The notes: generated by a model not told the origin, from the sequence alone. 14,689 nucleotides of DNA from an uncultured Oscillospiraceae bacterium (GCA_934621665.1 CAKTUT010000023.1:1-14689); one strand, 5' to 3'. Positions 7,088 to 14,689 are shown, counted from the stretch's first letter. Translations and numbers: made by a program.

Positions 7088-9361
7088 ATGCGCGGACTGA
7101 TGACAGTTTTGCTGCCATTTTGTGCGGCCTTGGCCGCGGGTGTTTTGTGCGCGCTGCCTCCGATTTGGGCGGCCGGAATTGCGGTGCTGGCCGCGAGCCT
7201 GGGCGGACTGAGCCTCCGCTTTGCCGGAAAGCGCGGCGTCCGCGCGGCGCTGTGCCTGTTTGGCATCTGTGCGGGACTTTTGTGGTACGGTGCGTATCAG
7301 ATTTTGTTTTGCCGGAGTGCCGAGGCATACGACGGCATGGAGCTGGAGCTGACGGCAGCGGCGCTTGACGCGCCAGTGGAAAGCCGACACGGCTGCGCCG
7401 TGCTGTGCGAAATCAGACTGGACGGTCGCCGCTATCGCGCGCGGCTGTATCTGGACGAAAGCGCACCGAAAATTTTGCCCGGAGACCGTATTTGCGGCAC
7501 AATGAAGCTGACGCTCACGCCGCAGCTCCCGTCGGAGGACGATACGCTCTATTTCCGCTCACGCGGCGTATGGTTTACCGCGTCGATGCGCGGTGCGTAT
7601 CAGGTAAAGCTGCCTGCGTGCCGGTCGCTGCGCGATCTGCCGGCGCTTGCGGCGCTGGAGCTGCAGCAGAAAATTGCGGAACTGTTCGATAAGAAGAGCG
7701 CGGGCTTTTTGACGGCGCTCTTGACCGGCAGCCGGACAGGCATGGATTTTGCTGCGCGCAATGCACTGTCGGTTTCTGGTATTTATCACACAATTGCCGT
7801 GTCGGGAATGCACGTGTCCATCCTGATCGGAATGATTTTGCTGCTCTGCGGTACACGCAAGCGGTTGGCCGCGGCAATCGGCGTGCCGGTGGTGGTATTC
7901 TTTGTGCTTTTGACCGGCGCGCCCGCCTCGGGCGAACGCGCTGGCGTTATGCAGATTTTGCTGCTGCTTGCGCCGCTTGTAAAGCGGGAGTATGACCCGC
8001 CTACGGCGCTGAGCGTGGCGCTGGCGCTGCTGATGGCGGAAGATCCATGGTCAGTTTACAACGTCGGCCTACAGCTTTCGTTTGCGGCGGTGGCAGGAAT
8101 TTTGCTCTTTGCGCAGAAAATCCACACACCGGTTGCAAGCAGCGGCTGGTATCAGGCGCTGCTTAAGCGCGCAGGCGCAATCCGGTGGCTGCCGGAGACA
8201 ATGCTGGCGTCGTTCTCGTGCTCTATCGCTTCCATGGCGTTTTCACTGCCGCTGACAGCAATTTACTTTGGAACGGTTTCGCTTGTTGCACCGATTGTCA
8301 ATGTGCTTACGCTCTGGGCGGTGACAATCTGCTTTACATGCGGGATTGTCATTACACTGCTGGCACTTGTCTGGACGCCGCTGATGCTCGGGCCTGCGTG
8401 GCTGCTTGGATGGCTGGCAAGGTTTGTTTTGTGGCTGGCGCAAGCGTTCTCCAGACTGCCGTTTGCGGCAGTCTATCTGACAAATGCCTACTGGATTTCA
8501 TGGAGCGTGGTGCTGTATGGCACAGTGCTGCTGTGCCTGCTGCTGCCAAAACGGCCGAAGCTTTTGCCAACGGCGGCTTGCCTGACTTTGAGCCTTGCGC
8601 TGACTGCTGCGCTTTCCTATCTGGATTTTCATCTGCCGGACTTTACATTCACGGCGCTGGATGTGGGGCAGGGACAATGCCTTGTCTATGGCTGCAAGGA
8701 CTTTACGGCGGTGATCGACTGTGGCGGCAGCAGCCCGGAGCAGGCGGGCGAGGACGCCGCGCGCTATCTGCTCAGCAGCGGCGAGAGGCGCATCGACGCG
8801 CTGGTGCTGACGCACTATGATGAGGATCACGCAGGCGGCGCGGCACAGCTGCTTTCGCGCGTCAAGGTTAAAAACGTGTACCTTGCCGACACCGGCCAGA
8901 GCCCGGAGATGCAGGCGCGCATTCAAAAGGCGGCGCAGGACGCGGGCAGCGAGGTACATCTTGTAGACGAGGATACGCTGGTGTCGTTTTCCGGCGGAAG
9001 CATGACGGTGTTTGCGCCCGTTTCTGACCGCTCGTCCAACGAATCGGGAATCTGCGTCTTGGCATCGGCGGCAGAGTATGATATTCTAGTAACCGGCGAT
9101 CTGCCGGTGGAGGCGGAGACGGCGCTTTTAAGGGCGCATCCAGGACTTGGCGAGACGGAGCTTCTGGTTGCGGGACATCACGGTTCACGCACATCCACAA
9201 GCTACGCGCTGCTTGGCCGCCTGCGGCCGCAGACGGTGATCGTCTCCGTGGGTGAAAACAGTTACGGACATCCGGCGGACGAGACGCTGGAGCGAATCAG
9301 AAAATTTGGCGCGTCGGTTCTGCGGACAGACCAATGCGGCACAATTGTGATACGAGGATAG
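7088..9361 (+). CDS. comEC: DNA internalization / competence protein ComEC (Rec2)
   Basis: 757 residues. ComEC is the membrane channel that brings single-stranded DNA into the cytoplasm during transformation. The N-terminal part has hydrophobic helices and a DUF4131-like region. The Competence domain follows with GIYHTIAVSGMHVSIL (about residues 230-245), GERAGVMQ, and DPWSVYNVGLQLSFAAVAG. The C-terminal metallo-beta-lactamase domain begins with LDVGQGQ near residue 523 and has HxDxDH at 576-581 (HYDEDH), then a GHHGSRTS motif with H697 and H698. All parts appear intact. The start is ATG at 7088 because AGGGGAGG (7073-7080) lies seven bases before it; earlier in-frame ATGs at 6947 and 7067 lack a site and the first lies inside the previous gene. 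comEA is not next to it. holA follows after four bases. Confidence 0.96.
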   Translation: MRGLMTVLLPFCAALAAGVLCALPPIWAAGIAVLAASLGGLSLRFAGKRGVRAALCLFGICAGLLWYGAYQILFCRSAEAYDGMELELTAAALDAPVESRHGCAVLCEIRLDGRRYRARLYLDESAPKILPGDRICGTMKLTLTPQLPSEDDTLYFRSRGVWFTASMRGAYQVKLPACRSLRDLPALAALELQQKIAELFDKKSAGFLTALLTGSRTGMDFAARNALSVSGIYHTIAVSGMHVSILIGMILLLCGTRKRLAAAIGVPVVVFFVLLTGAPASGERAGVMQILLLLAPLVKREYDPPTALSVALALLMAEDPWSVYNVGLQLSFAAVAGILLFAQKIHTPVASSGWYQALLKRAGAIRWLPETMLASFSCSIASMAFSLPLTAIYFGTVSLVAPIVNVLTLWAVTICFTCGIVITLLALVWTPLMLGPAWLLGWLARFVLWLAQAFSRLPFAAVYLTNAYWISWSVVLYGTVLLCLLLPKRPKLLPTAACLTLSLALTAALSYLDFHLPDFTFTALDVGQGQCLVYGCKDFTAVIDCGGSSPEQAGEDAARYLLSSGERRIDALVLTHYDEDHAGGAAQLLSRVKVKNVYLADTGQSPEMQARIQKAAQDAGSEVHLVDEDTLVSFSGGSMTVFAPVSDRSSNESGICVLASAAEYDILVTGDLPVEAETALLRAHPGLGETELLVAGHHGSRTSTSYALLGRLRPQTVIVSVGENSYGHPADETLERIRKFGASVLRTDQCGTIVIRG

Positions 9362-9365
9362 ATAC

Positions 9366-10424
9366 ATGGCAAGAACAACCCGCTCGTCTGAGCGCGATGA
9401 GGCGCTTACACGGCTGAAAGCAGACCTGAAAAACGGAGAATATCAGAATCTCTATGTCTTTTGCGGGGAAGAGGCATATCTGCGCGAGCACTATTTGCGG
9501 ATGCTGACCGGAAAGCTGACGGGCGGCCCTGCCGGGACGTTTAACGAGCACCGCTTTACAAGCGAAAATCTGACGCCCGAGGCGCTGGCCGAGGCGGTGG
9601 AGGCCATGCCGATGATGGCCGACTGGACGTTTGTGCGCGTAGATGATGCGGATTTTTACCGAATGGGCGCGGCGCAGTGCGAGCAGTATGCCGCCGTGTT
9701 CAGCGATATCCCGGAATACTGCTGCGTGGTGCTGACGTATGACACGATGGAGTATAAGCCCGGACCGGAGCGCAGCAAGCTGCGCGACGTCTTAAAGAAA
9801 AAGGCGTTTGTCGTGGAGTTTCAGAAGCAGTCGGAGGGGGAGCTTGCCAGGTGGATTTACCGCCACTTCAAGGCAGCGGGAAAAGACATCTCCGACCAGC
9901 TGTGCCGCCATATGATTTTTCTGACGGGCGGCGATATGACGGCGCTTGGCGGCGAAATTGACAAGGTTGCGCACTACTGCACAACGCCCGCGGTTGCAAA
10001 AAGTGATATTGACGCGGTGGTTACGCCCACGCTGAGCGCGCGAAGCTTTGATATCTCCAACGCCGTTTCAGCTGGAGATTATGATACGGCTATGGCAAAG
10101 CTTCAGGAGCTGTTTGCGCTTCAGGAAGAGCCGGTCTTAATTCTGGGCGCGCTCAGCTCACAGCTGCGCCGCGTATACTATGCCAAGCTTATTGCCTCCT
10201 GCGGCAAGAGCCAGCAGACGCTGATGGAGCTTGCCGATATCAAAAGCAGCTATGCGGCGGGGCTTGCCATGCAGGCGGCGCGGCGCGTGTCCGAACAATT
10301 CTGCGCGCGGTCGGTGGAAATCTGCTTCCAGACGGATGTTGCGATGAAGTCGAGCGGCGGCGAGCCGGAGCGGCTTTTGGAGCTCCTGCTTGCGCAGCTG
10401 GCGCAGGAGGCGCGCAATGCATAG
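9366..10424 (+). CDS. holA: DNA polymerase III delta subunit
   Basis: 352 residues, near the length of Firmicute HolA (YqeN). Delta is part of the clamp loader and opens the sliding clamp so it can be placed on DNA. The N-terminal block NLYVFCGEEAYLREHYLRML (about residues 27-46) is the typical delta start, where the P-loop of related clamp-loader ATPases has decayed. The middle has YCCVVLTYDTMEYKPG and a helical stretch ISDQLCRHMIFLTGGDMTALGGEIDKV, followed by the C-terminal collar region with LGALSSQLRRVYYAK. The ATG is four bases after the comEC stop, with GAGG at 9354-9357. The comEC-holA order is widely conserved in Firmicutes. The end overlaps the next gene by eight bases. Confidence 0.93.
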   Translation: MARTTRSSERDEALTRLKADLKNGEYQNLYVFCGEEAYLREHYLRMLTGKLTGGPAGTFNEHRFTSENLTPEALAEAVEAMPMMADWTFVRVDDADFYRMGAAQCEQYAAVFSDIPEYCCVVLTYDTMEYKPGPERSKLRDVLKKKAFVVEFQKQSEGELARWIYRHFKAAGKDISDQLCRHMIFLTGGDMTALGGEIDKVAHYCTTPAVAKSDIDAVVTPTLSARSFDISNAVSAGDYDTAMAKLQELFALQEEPVLILGALSSQLRRVYYAKLIASCGKSQQTLMELADIKSSYAAGLAMQAARRVSEQFCARSVEICFQTDVAMKSSGGEPERLLELLLAQLAQEARNA

Positions 10425-11019
10425 GGTGAAGCAGGCAATTGTTGTGGAGGGGCGGTATGACGTAAACACGCTGCGGCAGATGATTGATGCGCCGATTTTT
10501 GAAACGCGCGGCTTTGGCATTATGTCTGACCATGAGCAGCTGGCGCTTTTGCGCGCGGCGGCGCGGCGGCGCGGACTTGTTATCCTGACCGACTCCGACG
10601 GAGCGGGATTTGTTATCCGCAACTATCTGAAAAGCGCGCTGCAGGGCGAAAATATTTTGCAGGCGTACATCCCGGATATCTACGGCAAGGAAAAGCGCAA
10701 GACCGTACCCGGTAAAGAGGGAAAGCTTGGCGTGGAGGGAATGCGGCCAGAGGTGCTGCTGCAGGCGCTGCGCGACGCGGGCGCAGAGATTGACGGCGAG
10801 GCGCGCACGCAGAGCAGCACGCCGATTACAAAGGCCGATTTATATGCGCTCGGTCTGAGCGGGCAAAGCGACAGTGCCGTGCGGCGAAAGGCGCTTCAGC
10901 GGGCGCTGAGTCTGCCGGAGCATCTGAGCGCGAATGCGCTTTTGCAGGCGCTGAATCTGCTGTTTACAAGAGAAGAATTTTTTACGCAATACGAAAGTGA
11001 ATCCGCGCCGGAGGCGTAG
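10417..11019 (+). CDS. rnmV: Toprim-domain protein, ribonuclease M5-like (DUF4093 type)
   Basis: 200 residues. RNase M5 trims the 5S rRNA precursor in Firmicutes. The Toprim fold is clear: catalytic Glu11 in IVVEGRYD (8-15) and the metal-binding Asp pair D59 and D61 in ILTDSDGAG (56-64). The segment GKLGVEGM (102-109) matches the GVE motif of RNase M5, and a C-terminal helical part of about 80 residues carries ITKADLYALGL, similar to B. subtilis RnmV (SAEDLIHAGL). The start ATG at 10417 has AGGAGG at 10405-10410 and overlaps the holA stop by eight bases. An in-frame ATG at 10390 has no site and would add nine Arg-rich residues. The close relatives in Clostridia are often named only Toprim/DUF4093 proteins, so RNase M5 activity is a family-based inference. 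Confidence 0.8.
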   Translation: MHRVKQAIVVEGRYDVNTLRQMIDAPIFETRGFGIMSDHEQLALLRAAARRRGLVILTDSDGAGFVIRNYLKSALQGENILQAYIPDIYGKEKRKTVPGKEGKLGVEGMRPEVLLQALRDAGAEIDGEARTQSSTPITKADLYALGLSGQSDSAVRRKALQRALSLPEHLSANALLQALNLLFTREEFFTQYESESAPEA

Positions 11020-11045
11020 CCGCTGCGCGGATTGAGGACGATACC

Positions 11046-12932
11046 ATGATCGACATTTCTGTCAAAGACCTTGTTAAAAGCTATGATTCCGAGCGAAATG
11101 TGCTCGACGGCATCAGCTTTGACATTCAGTCCGGCGAACGCGTCGGGCTTTTGGGACGAAACGGCGCGGGTAAGACGACGCTGTTTCAGATCCTGACGGG
11201 AGAGCTGGACTATAATTCCGGCGAGATTGCGTTTGCAAGCGGGAAAAAGATCGGCCTGATCTCCCAGATTCCAAACTACCCGCCGGAATACACGGTTGCC
11301 GACGTGCTGCACGCGGCGTTTTCGGAGCTTGAAAATCTGCGGCGGAAAATGGAGCAGCTTGAGCGGCAGATGACGGAGCATACGCCGCAGGATGTGCTGC
11401 GGCGCTATGACGAGCTGTCGAACCGTTATGCGGTTGGCGGTGGATATGAGATGGACACCGAGACAGACAAAATCTGCAACGGTCTTGCCATCTCCGGCGC
11501 GATGCGTGAGCAGCTGTTTGCCAGCCTTTCCGGCGGCGAAAAGACGCGCGTGAATCTGGCGCGGCTGCTGCTGGAAAAGACGGATATTCTGCTTCTGGAC
11601 GAGCCGACAAACCATCTGGATATGAACAGTGTGGAGTGGCTGGAGGGCTATATCGAAAAGTTCAAGGGGACGGTCCTTACCATCTCACACGATCGCTATT
11701 TTCTTGATCGCGTGGTTACGCGCATTATTGAGATTCACGACGGCAAGGCGGAGTTCTACAGCGGCAACTATTCGTTCTATGTGGAGGAAAAGCAGGCGCG
11801 TTTTGAACTTCAGCTCAAGCAGTATGAAAAGGAGCAGGCAAAGCTCGGCCAGCTCGGCTTTACGCTGGAGCGCATGAAAGGCTGGGGCATCAACAACCGC
11901 ACGCTCTACCGCCGCGCCATGTCCATCCAACACCGTATGGAGCGCATCGAAAAAACGGACCGGCCGCACAAGGAAAAGACCATGCGCGCGCGCTTTAACC
12001 AACGCGACTTCTTTGGAGACGAGGTGCTGTCGGTCAAGAATCTGTCCAAACGCTTTGACGGCCGGACGCTGTTTTCGGGTGTGGAGCTGACGGTAGCGGG
12101 CGGAGAGCGGATTGCACTTTTGGGCGACAACGGAACGGGCAAAACAACGTTCTTGCGTATTCTGCTCGGCGAGGAACTGCCAAGCGAGGGAAAAATCAAA
12201 TTCGGTCCGACGGTCAAGTGGGCGTATCTGCCGCAGGTGATTCACTTTGACCACCCGGAGCGCACACTGCTGGATACGATGCTGTATGAGAAAAACTGCA
12301 CGGTGCAGGTGGCACGCGACCGGCTGGGCGCGTTCTTATTTGAGGGCGACGATGTATTTAAAACCGTCGGCACACTTTCCGGCGGCGAGCAGAGCCGTCT
12401 GCGGCTTTGTATGCTGATGGATGAGAGCATCAATCTGCTGATTCTTGACGAGCCGACAAACCATTTGGACATCGCCTCACGCGAGTGGGTGGAGGATGCA
12501 CTGGAGGAGTATGAGGGTGCGCTGATTTTTGTGTCGCATGACCGCTACTTCGTCGATAAGTTTGCAAGCCGCGTGTGGGAACTGGAAAATGGCCGTATCC
12601 GCGACTATCTGTGCGGGTATGAAAAGTATCGCTCCATCAAGGAATTTGAGCGGCTTCAGCAGCAGAGCGCACCAAAAGAGCGCAAGGAGAAAAAGGAAAA
12701 GCCGCGCAGCGGCGGAGACAAAAACTTGGAGAAGCAGATTCGCGCGATTGAACGCGAAATTGAAAAGCAGGAGCAGCTGCTTGCCGAATATGACGGTAAG
12801 ATCGACGCAGCTGCGTCTGATTATCAGGAGCTTGCGCGTCTGATGGAGGAAAAGACCGCCGAGCAGACGCGCTACGCCGAGATGATGGAGCGTTGGGAGT
12901 CGCTGAGTATGGAGCTGGAGGGAGAACAATGA
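11046..12932 (+). CDS. ABC-F family ATPase (duplicated ATP-binding cassette protein)
   Basis: 628 residues with no membrane segments. Two ABC cassettes are fused. Cassette 1: Walker A GRNGAGKT (37-44), signature LSGGE (161-165), Walker B ILLLDEPTNHLD with E186. Cassette 2: Walker A GDNGTGKT (360-367), signature LSGGEQSR, Walker B LLILDEPTNHLD with E469. A charged helical linker between them (about residues 238-320) includes QYEKEQAKLGQLGFTLERMK. From about residue 545 a Lys/Glu-rich region leads into a coiled coil. This architecture is that of ABC-F proteins, which bind the ribosome and act in translation; some confer resistance to ribosome-targeting antibiotics. It looks closest to the YdiF-like housekeeping type with a C-terminal extension, but the subfamily is uncertain. 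A GAGG site at 11034-11037 precedes the ATG. The stop overlaps the next start (ATGA). Confidence 0.93.
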   Translation: MIDISVKDLVKSYDSERNVLDGISFDIQSGERVGLLGRNGAGKTTLFQILTGELDYNSGEIAFASGKKIGLISQIPNYPPEYTVADVLHAAFSELENLRRKMEQLERQMTEHTPQDVLRRYDELSNRYAVGGGYEMDTETDKICNGLAISGAMREQLFASLSGGEKTRVNLARLLLEKTDILLLDEPTNHLDMNSVEWLEGYIEKFKGTVLTISHDRYFLDRVVTRIIEIHDGKAEFYSGNYSFYVEEKQARFELQLKQYEKEQAKLGQLGFTLERMKGWGINNRTLYRRAMSIQHRMERIEKTDRPHKEKTMRARFNQRDFFGDEVLSVKNLSKRFDGRTLFSGVELTVAGGERIALLGDNGTGKTTFLRILLGEELPSEGKIKFGPTVKWAYLPQVIHFDHPERTLLDTMLYEKNCTVQVARDRLGAFLFEGDDVFKTVGTLSGGEQSRLRLCMLMDESINLLILDEPTNHLDIASREWVEDALEEYEGALIFVSHDRYFVDKFASRVWELENGRIRDYLCGYEKYRSIKEFERLQQQSAPKERKEKKEKPRSGGDKNLEKQIRAIEREIEKQEQLLAEYDGKIDAAASDYQELARLMEEKTAEQTRYAEMMERWESLSMELEGEQ

Positions 12933-13663
12933 GTCTACTGATTATGGCCGCGCTGTGCGCGGTGCTTGGCGTTGTGTGCTTTCTTATCCCAGTTGGCATT
13001 TTCATGACAGGCGTGTGCTTTTTTGCGCTGACGGCGGTACTGGCGGCGCTGTGGCTGCTGAAGCGGAAAAACGCGCCAAAGGTATGGAGTCGGATTTTGA
13101 TTGCGCTGACCGCCATCTCGGCGGCTGTGGTGCTTGTCGCGATGGGTGCGATTGCGTATCAGGGGAGAAATGACGTCATGACAGACAATACGCCAGAATT
13201 TGTGGTGACGCTTGGCGCGCAGATCCAGGGCGACCAGCCGTCGCTGACGTTAAAAAAGCGGCTTGACAAGACAGCGGAGTTTTTAAACGCAAATCCGGAC
13301 GCGATTGTCTTTGTCTCCGGCGGTCAGGGGGCGGACGAGATTCAGACCGAGGCGTCGGTCATGGCGCGGTATCTGACGGAGCGGGGAATTGACGAAAGCC
13401 GCATTGTGCAGGAAACGCGCGCGTCTAATACGCGCGAAAATCTGATGTATTCCGCCGAGCTTGCCGAGCCGCGCGGAATCGACACCTCACGTGTGCTGAT
13501 CATCACAAGTGATTTTCACATGGCGCGGGCAAAATATATTGCGCACTCGCTTGGTATGGAGCCGTCCGGCCTTTCCAGCGAGACATGGCCGTGGATCTTA
13601 AAGGTCAACTACACGCTGCGCGAGGTATTTGCTTTTGTCAAGGCATGGTGGGCGGCGCGATAG
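12929..13663 (+). CDS. DUF218 / YdcF-ElyC-like membrane protein
   Basis: 244 residues. The N-terminal 80 residues hold two or three hydrophobic helices (about 3-20, 23-44 and 55-76) separated by a basic loop KRKNAPK. The rest is a DUF218 domain: FVVTLGAQIQGDQPS (91-105), IVFVSGGQGADE (126-137) followed by TEASVMARYLTERG, RASNTRENLMYS (164-175) and LIITSDFHMARA (190-201). These are the standard conserved blocks of the SanA/YdcF/ElyC family. ElyC in E. coli affects envelope (peptidoglycan) integrity; the biochemical activity of the family is unclear. The start ATG at 12929 shares four bases with the ABC-F stop and has GGAGGGAG just upstream, so it is co-translated with that gene. No terminator follows, but the next gene has its own promoter. 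Confidence 0.88.
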   Translation: MSLLIMAALCAVLGVVCFLIPVGIFMTGVCFFALTAVLAALWLLKRKNAPKVWSRILIALTAISAAVVLVAMGAIAYQGRNDVMTDNTPEFVVTLGAQIQGDQPSLTLKKRLDKTAEFLNANPDAIVFVSGGQGADEIQTEASVMARYLTERGIDESRIVQETRASNTRENLMYSAELAEPRGIDTSRVLIITSDFHMARAKYIAHSLGMEPSGLSSETWPWILKVNYTLREVFAFVKAWWAAR

Positions 13664-13676
13664 GCAACGAGAGGAT

Positions 13677-13704
13677 TTGACTTTTCTGTCCATCGTGATA
13701 GAAT
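13677..13704 (+). promoter_or_regulatory. Promoter of mrp
   Basis: TTGACT (13677-13682), a 16-base spacer and TAGAAT (13699-13704) preceded by TGA, which gives an extended -10 (TGATAGAAT). It lies 32 bases before the mrp start and is the best sigma-A-type promoter match in the window. Confidence 0.8.
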
Positions 13705-13736
13705 AACAATAACGAACACACAAAGGAGTGCTTTTT

Positions 13737-14561
13737 ATGAGTGGTTGCAGCGGAAACTGTTCCAGCTGCGGCGAGAGCTGCGCCGACCGCAAGCCGGAGA
13801 GCCTGCTGGCCGAGCCAAACGCAAAATCCAATATCAAACACGTCATTGCCGTTGTATCCGGCAAGGGCGGCGTAGGGAAATCCACCGTAACGGCCATGAT
13901 GGCCGCCGCCATGCGGAAGCTTGGACACACCGTCGGCATTCTGGACGCTGATATCACAGGCCCGTCGATTCCGCAGGCGTTTTCTCTGCATGAGCCGGCA
14001 GTCGGTACGGATGACGGTATCCAGCCTTCGGTGACAAAGGACGGCATCAAGGTCATGTCCATCAATCTGCTGCTGCCGAACGAAACGGATCCGGTTGTTT
14101 GGCGCGGCCCTGTTATCGCGGGCGCGGTGAAGCAGTTTTGGACAGATGTTTGCTGGGGCGATGTGGACTATTTGTTTGTCGATCTGCCGCCCGGAACGGG
14201 CGACGTGCCGCTGACGGTGTTCCAGTCGCTGCCGGTTAACGGCGTGATGATCGTCACCTCGCCGCAGGCGCTGGTGTCGATGATTGTGGAAAAGGCGCTG
14301 AACATGGCGCAGATGATGAATGTGCCGGTCTATGGCTTTGTTGAAAACTACAGCTATCTGGAGTGCCCCGACTGCGGCAAGCGCATCGAGGTATTCGGCA
14401 AGAGCCGTCTTGACGAGGTTGCGCTGGCACACTCGCTGCCGGTTCTGGCGCGTCTGCCGATTGACCCCGAGACGGCAAAGCATTTTGACGCAGGTGAAAT
14501 GGAAAGCGTCGATCTGAGCAAGATCATGCCGGCGGCAACGCTGATTGAAAAGGTGAAATAA
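13737..14561 (+). CDS. mrp: Mrp/NBP35 family Fe-S cluster carrier ATPase
   Basis: 274 residues. Mrp/ApbC/Nbp35 proteins are P-loop NTPases of the MinD/ParA type that carry and transfer iron-sulfur clusters in the cytoplasm. The deviant Walker A is GKGGVGKST (42-50), followed by ILDADITGPSIPQAF, the DLPPGTGD block near the middle, and TSPQALVS. The C-terminal CPDC (210-213) in ECPDCGKRIEVFG is the dimer-interface cluster motif of the family. The N-terminus has four cysteines at 4, 8, 11 and 15 (Cx3Cx2Cx3C), which recalls the ferredoxin-like N-terminal cluster of Nbp35 with different spacing. AAAGGAG at 13722-13728 lies eight bases before the ATG at 13737; a GTG at 13728 overlaps this site and is not the start. 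It has its own promoter. Confidence 0.95.
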   Translation: MSGCSGNCSSCGESCADRKPESLLAEPNAKSNIKHVIAVVSGKGGVGKSTVTAMMAAAMRKLGHTVGILDADITGPSIPQAFSLHEPAVGTDDGIQPSVTKDGIKVMSINLLLPNETDPVVWRGPVIAGAVKQFWTDVCWGDVDYLFVDLPPGTGDVPLTVFQSLPVNGVMIVTSPQALVSMIVEKALNMAQMMNVPVYGFVENYSYLECPDCGKRIEVFGKSRLDEVALAHSLPVLARLPIDPETAKHFDAGEMESVDLSKIMPAATLIEKVK

Positions 14562-14583
14562 GCTGTTTGCAGGCGTGAAAGTG

Positions 14584-14616
14584 GCCGCAGCGGGGATATG
14601 CCGCTGCGGCTGTTTG
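14584..14616 (+). terminator. Probable terminator of mrp
   Basis: The 10-bp stem GCCGCAGCGG (14584-14593) pairs with CCGCTGCGGC (14601-14610) around the loop GGATATG. It is followed by TGTTTGTATA, a weak T-rich tail. It starts 22 bases after the mrp stop. Confidence 0.65.
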
Positions 14617-14619
14617 TAT

Positions 14620-14648
14620 AAAGAAAACCACGCGTTAGACGCGTGGTT
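14620..14648 (-). terminator. Hairpin with terminator features on the minus strand
   Basis: AACCACGCGT (14626-14635) pairs perfectly with ACGCGTGGTT (14639-14648) around TAG. Read on the minus strand the stem is followed by TTCTTTATAC, starting with a T run shared with the stem end. On the plus strand it is followed by CAAAAAAG, so plus-strand termination is unlikely. It probably ends a minus-strand gene that lies beyond the right edge. Confidence 0.55.
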
Positions 14649-14689
14649 CAAAAAAGCCTATGGCGATGAGCAAAAAATCCTGTTAAGAT
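14649..14689. other. Right-edge sequence, content undetermined
   Basis: Only 41 bases remain after the last hairpin. On the minus strand two frames stay open to the edge and stop here (one ends in a TGA close to the hairpin, one in a TAG), so this may be the 3' end of a convergent gene. It is too short to identify. Confidence 0.25.

Noticed and set aside
8185..8820. Plus-strand frame inside comEC (211 codons)
   Set aside because: Shifted frame within intact comEC; the Cys/Ala-rich product has no domain.
11020..11045. Possible attenuator or regulatory leader before the ABC-F gene
   Set aside because: The gap is only 26 bases, with no stable hairpin and T run and no leader peptide, unlike inducible resistance ABC-F genes.
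10896..11615. Minus-strand frame across the rnmV-like gene end and ABC-F start (239 codons)
   Set aside because: Covers the start and the ribosome binding site of the ABC-F gene in antisense; no motif and no promoter seen.
13638..14651. Long open frame on the minus strand across mrp (337 codons)
   Set aside because: It lies antisense to the well-supported mrp gene, is rich in His/Arg/Gln as expected from the complement of GC-rich codons, has no recognisable domain and runs into the terminator hairpins.

Overview
The window looks like a chromosomal housekeeping stretch from a Clostridia-class Firmicute, most likely an Oscillospiraceae/Ruminococcaceae-type gut anaerobe. Reasons: moderately high G+C with heavy use of GCG, CTG and GGC codons; strong Shine-Dalgarno sites of the AAAGGAG/AGGAGG type; and typical Firmicute families (paired M16 peptidases of the YmfF/YmfH kind, RNase M5-like Toprim protein, DUF4015 protein, ABC-F ATPase, Cys-rich Mrp). 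The genus cannot be named from the sequence alone. Twelve protein-coding genes are supported, one of them cut by the left edge. No rRNA, tRNA, CRISPR array, insertion sequence or prophage gene was seen, and no gene-free stretch exceeds about 130 bases.

Layout. (1) Positions 2-706 (+) hold the C-terminal part of a probable glycoside-hydrolase-like protein. It converges on a small coiled-coil protein with a Pro/Ala/Glu tail (794-1285, -), and a 14-bp hairpin lies between the two as a likely shared terminator. (2) Positions 4813-1383 (-) form a tightly coupled operon: YmfF-like M16 protein without zinc ligands, then YmfH-like M16 protein with zinc ligands, then lgt for prolipoprotein diacylglyceryl transferase. 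(3) Back-to-back promoters at 4855-4919 separate this operon from prmA (ribosomal protein L11 methyltransferase) and a membrane-anchored DUF4015 putative glycosidase, which end at a strong terminator (6990-7017). (4) A new extended -10 promoter precedes a compact five-gene run: comEC, holA, an rnmV-like Toprim gene, an ABC-F ATPase and a YdcF/ElyC-like DUF218 membrane protein. Two of its junctions overlap and the other two gaps are 4 and 26 bases. (5) mrp (Fe-S cluster carrier ATPase) has its own strong promoter and ends near two hairpins at the right edge.

How the genes fit together. Most serve core functions: lipoprotein maturation (lgt), ribosome modification and 5S rRNA maturation (prmA, rnmV), ribosome-associated ATPase activity (ABC-F), replication clamp loading (holA), DNA uptake (comEC) and Fe-S cluster assembly (mrp). 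The less characterised parts are the M16 pair joined to lgt, the DUF4015 protein, the coiled-coil protein and the DUF218 protein. I did not find evidence of a new multi-gene system; the second-look items are modest points of gene order, domain architecture and active-site variation.
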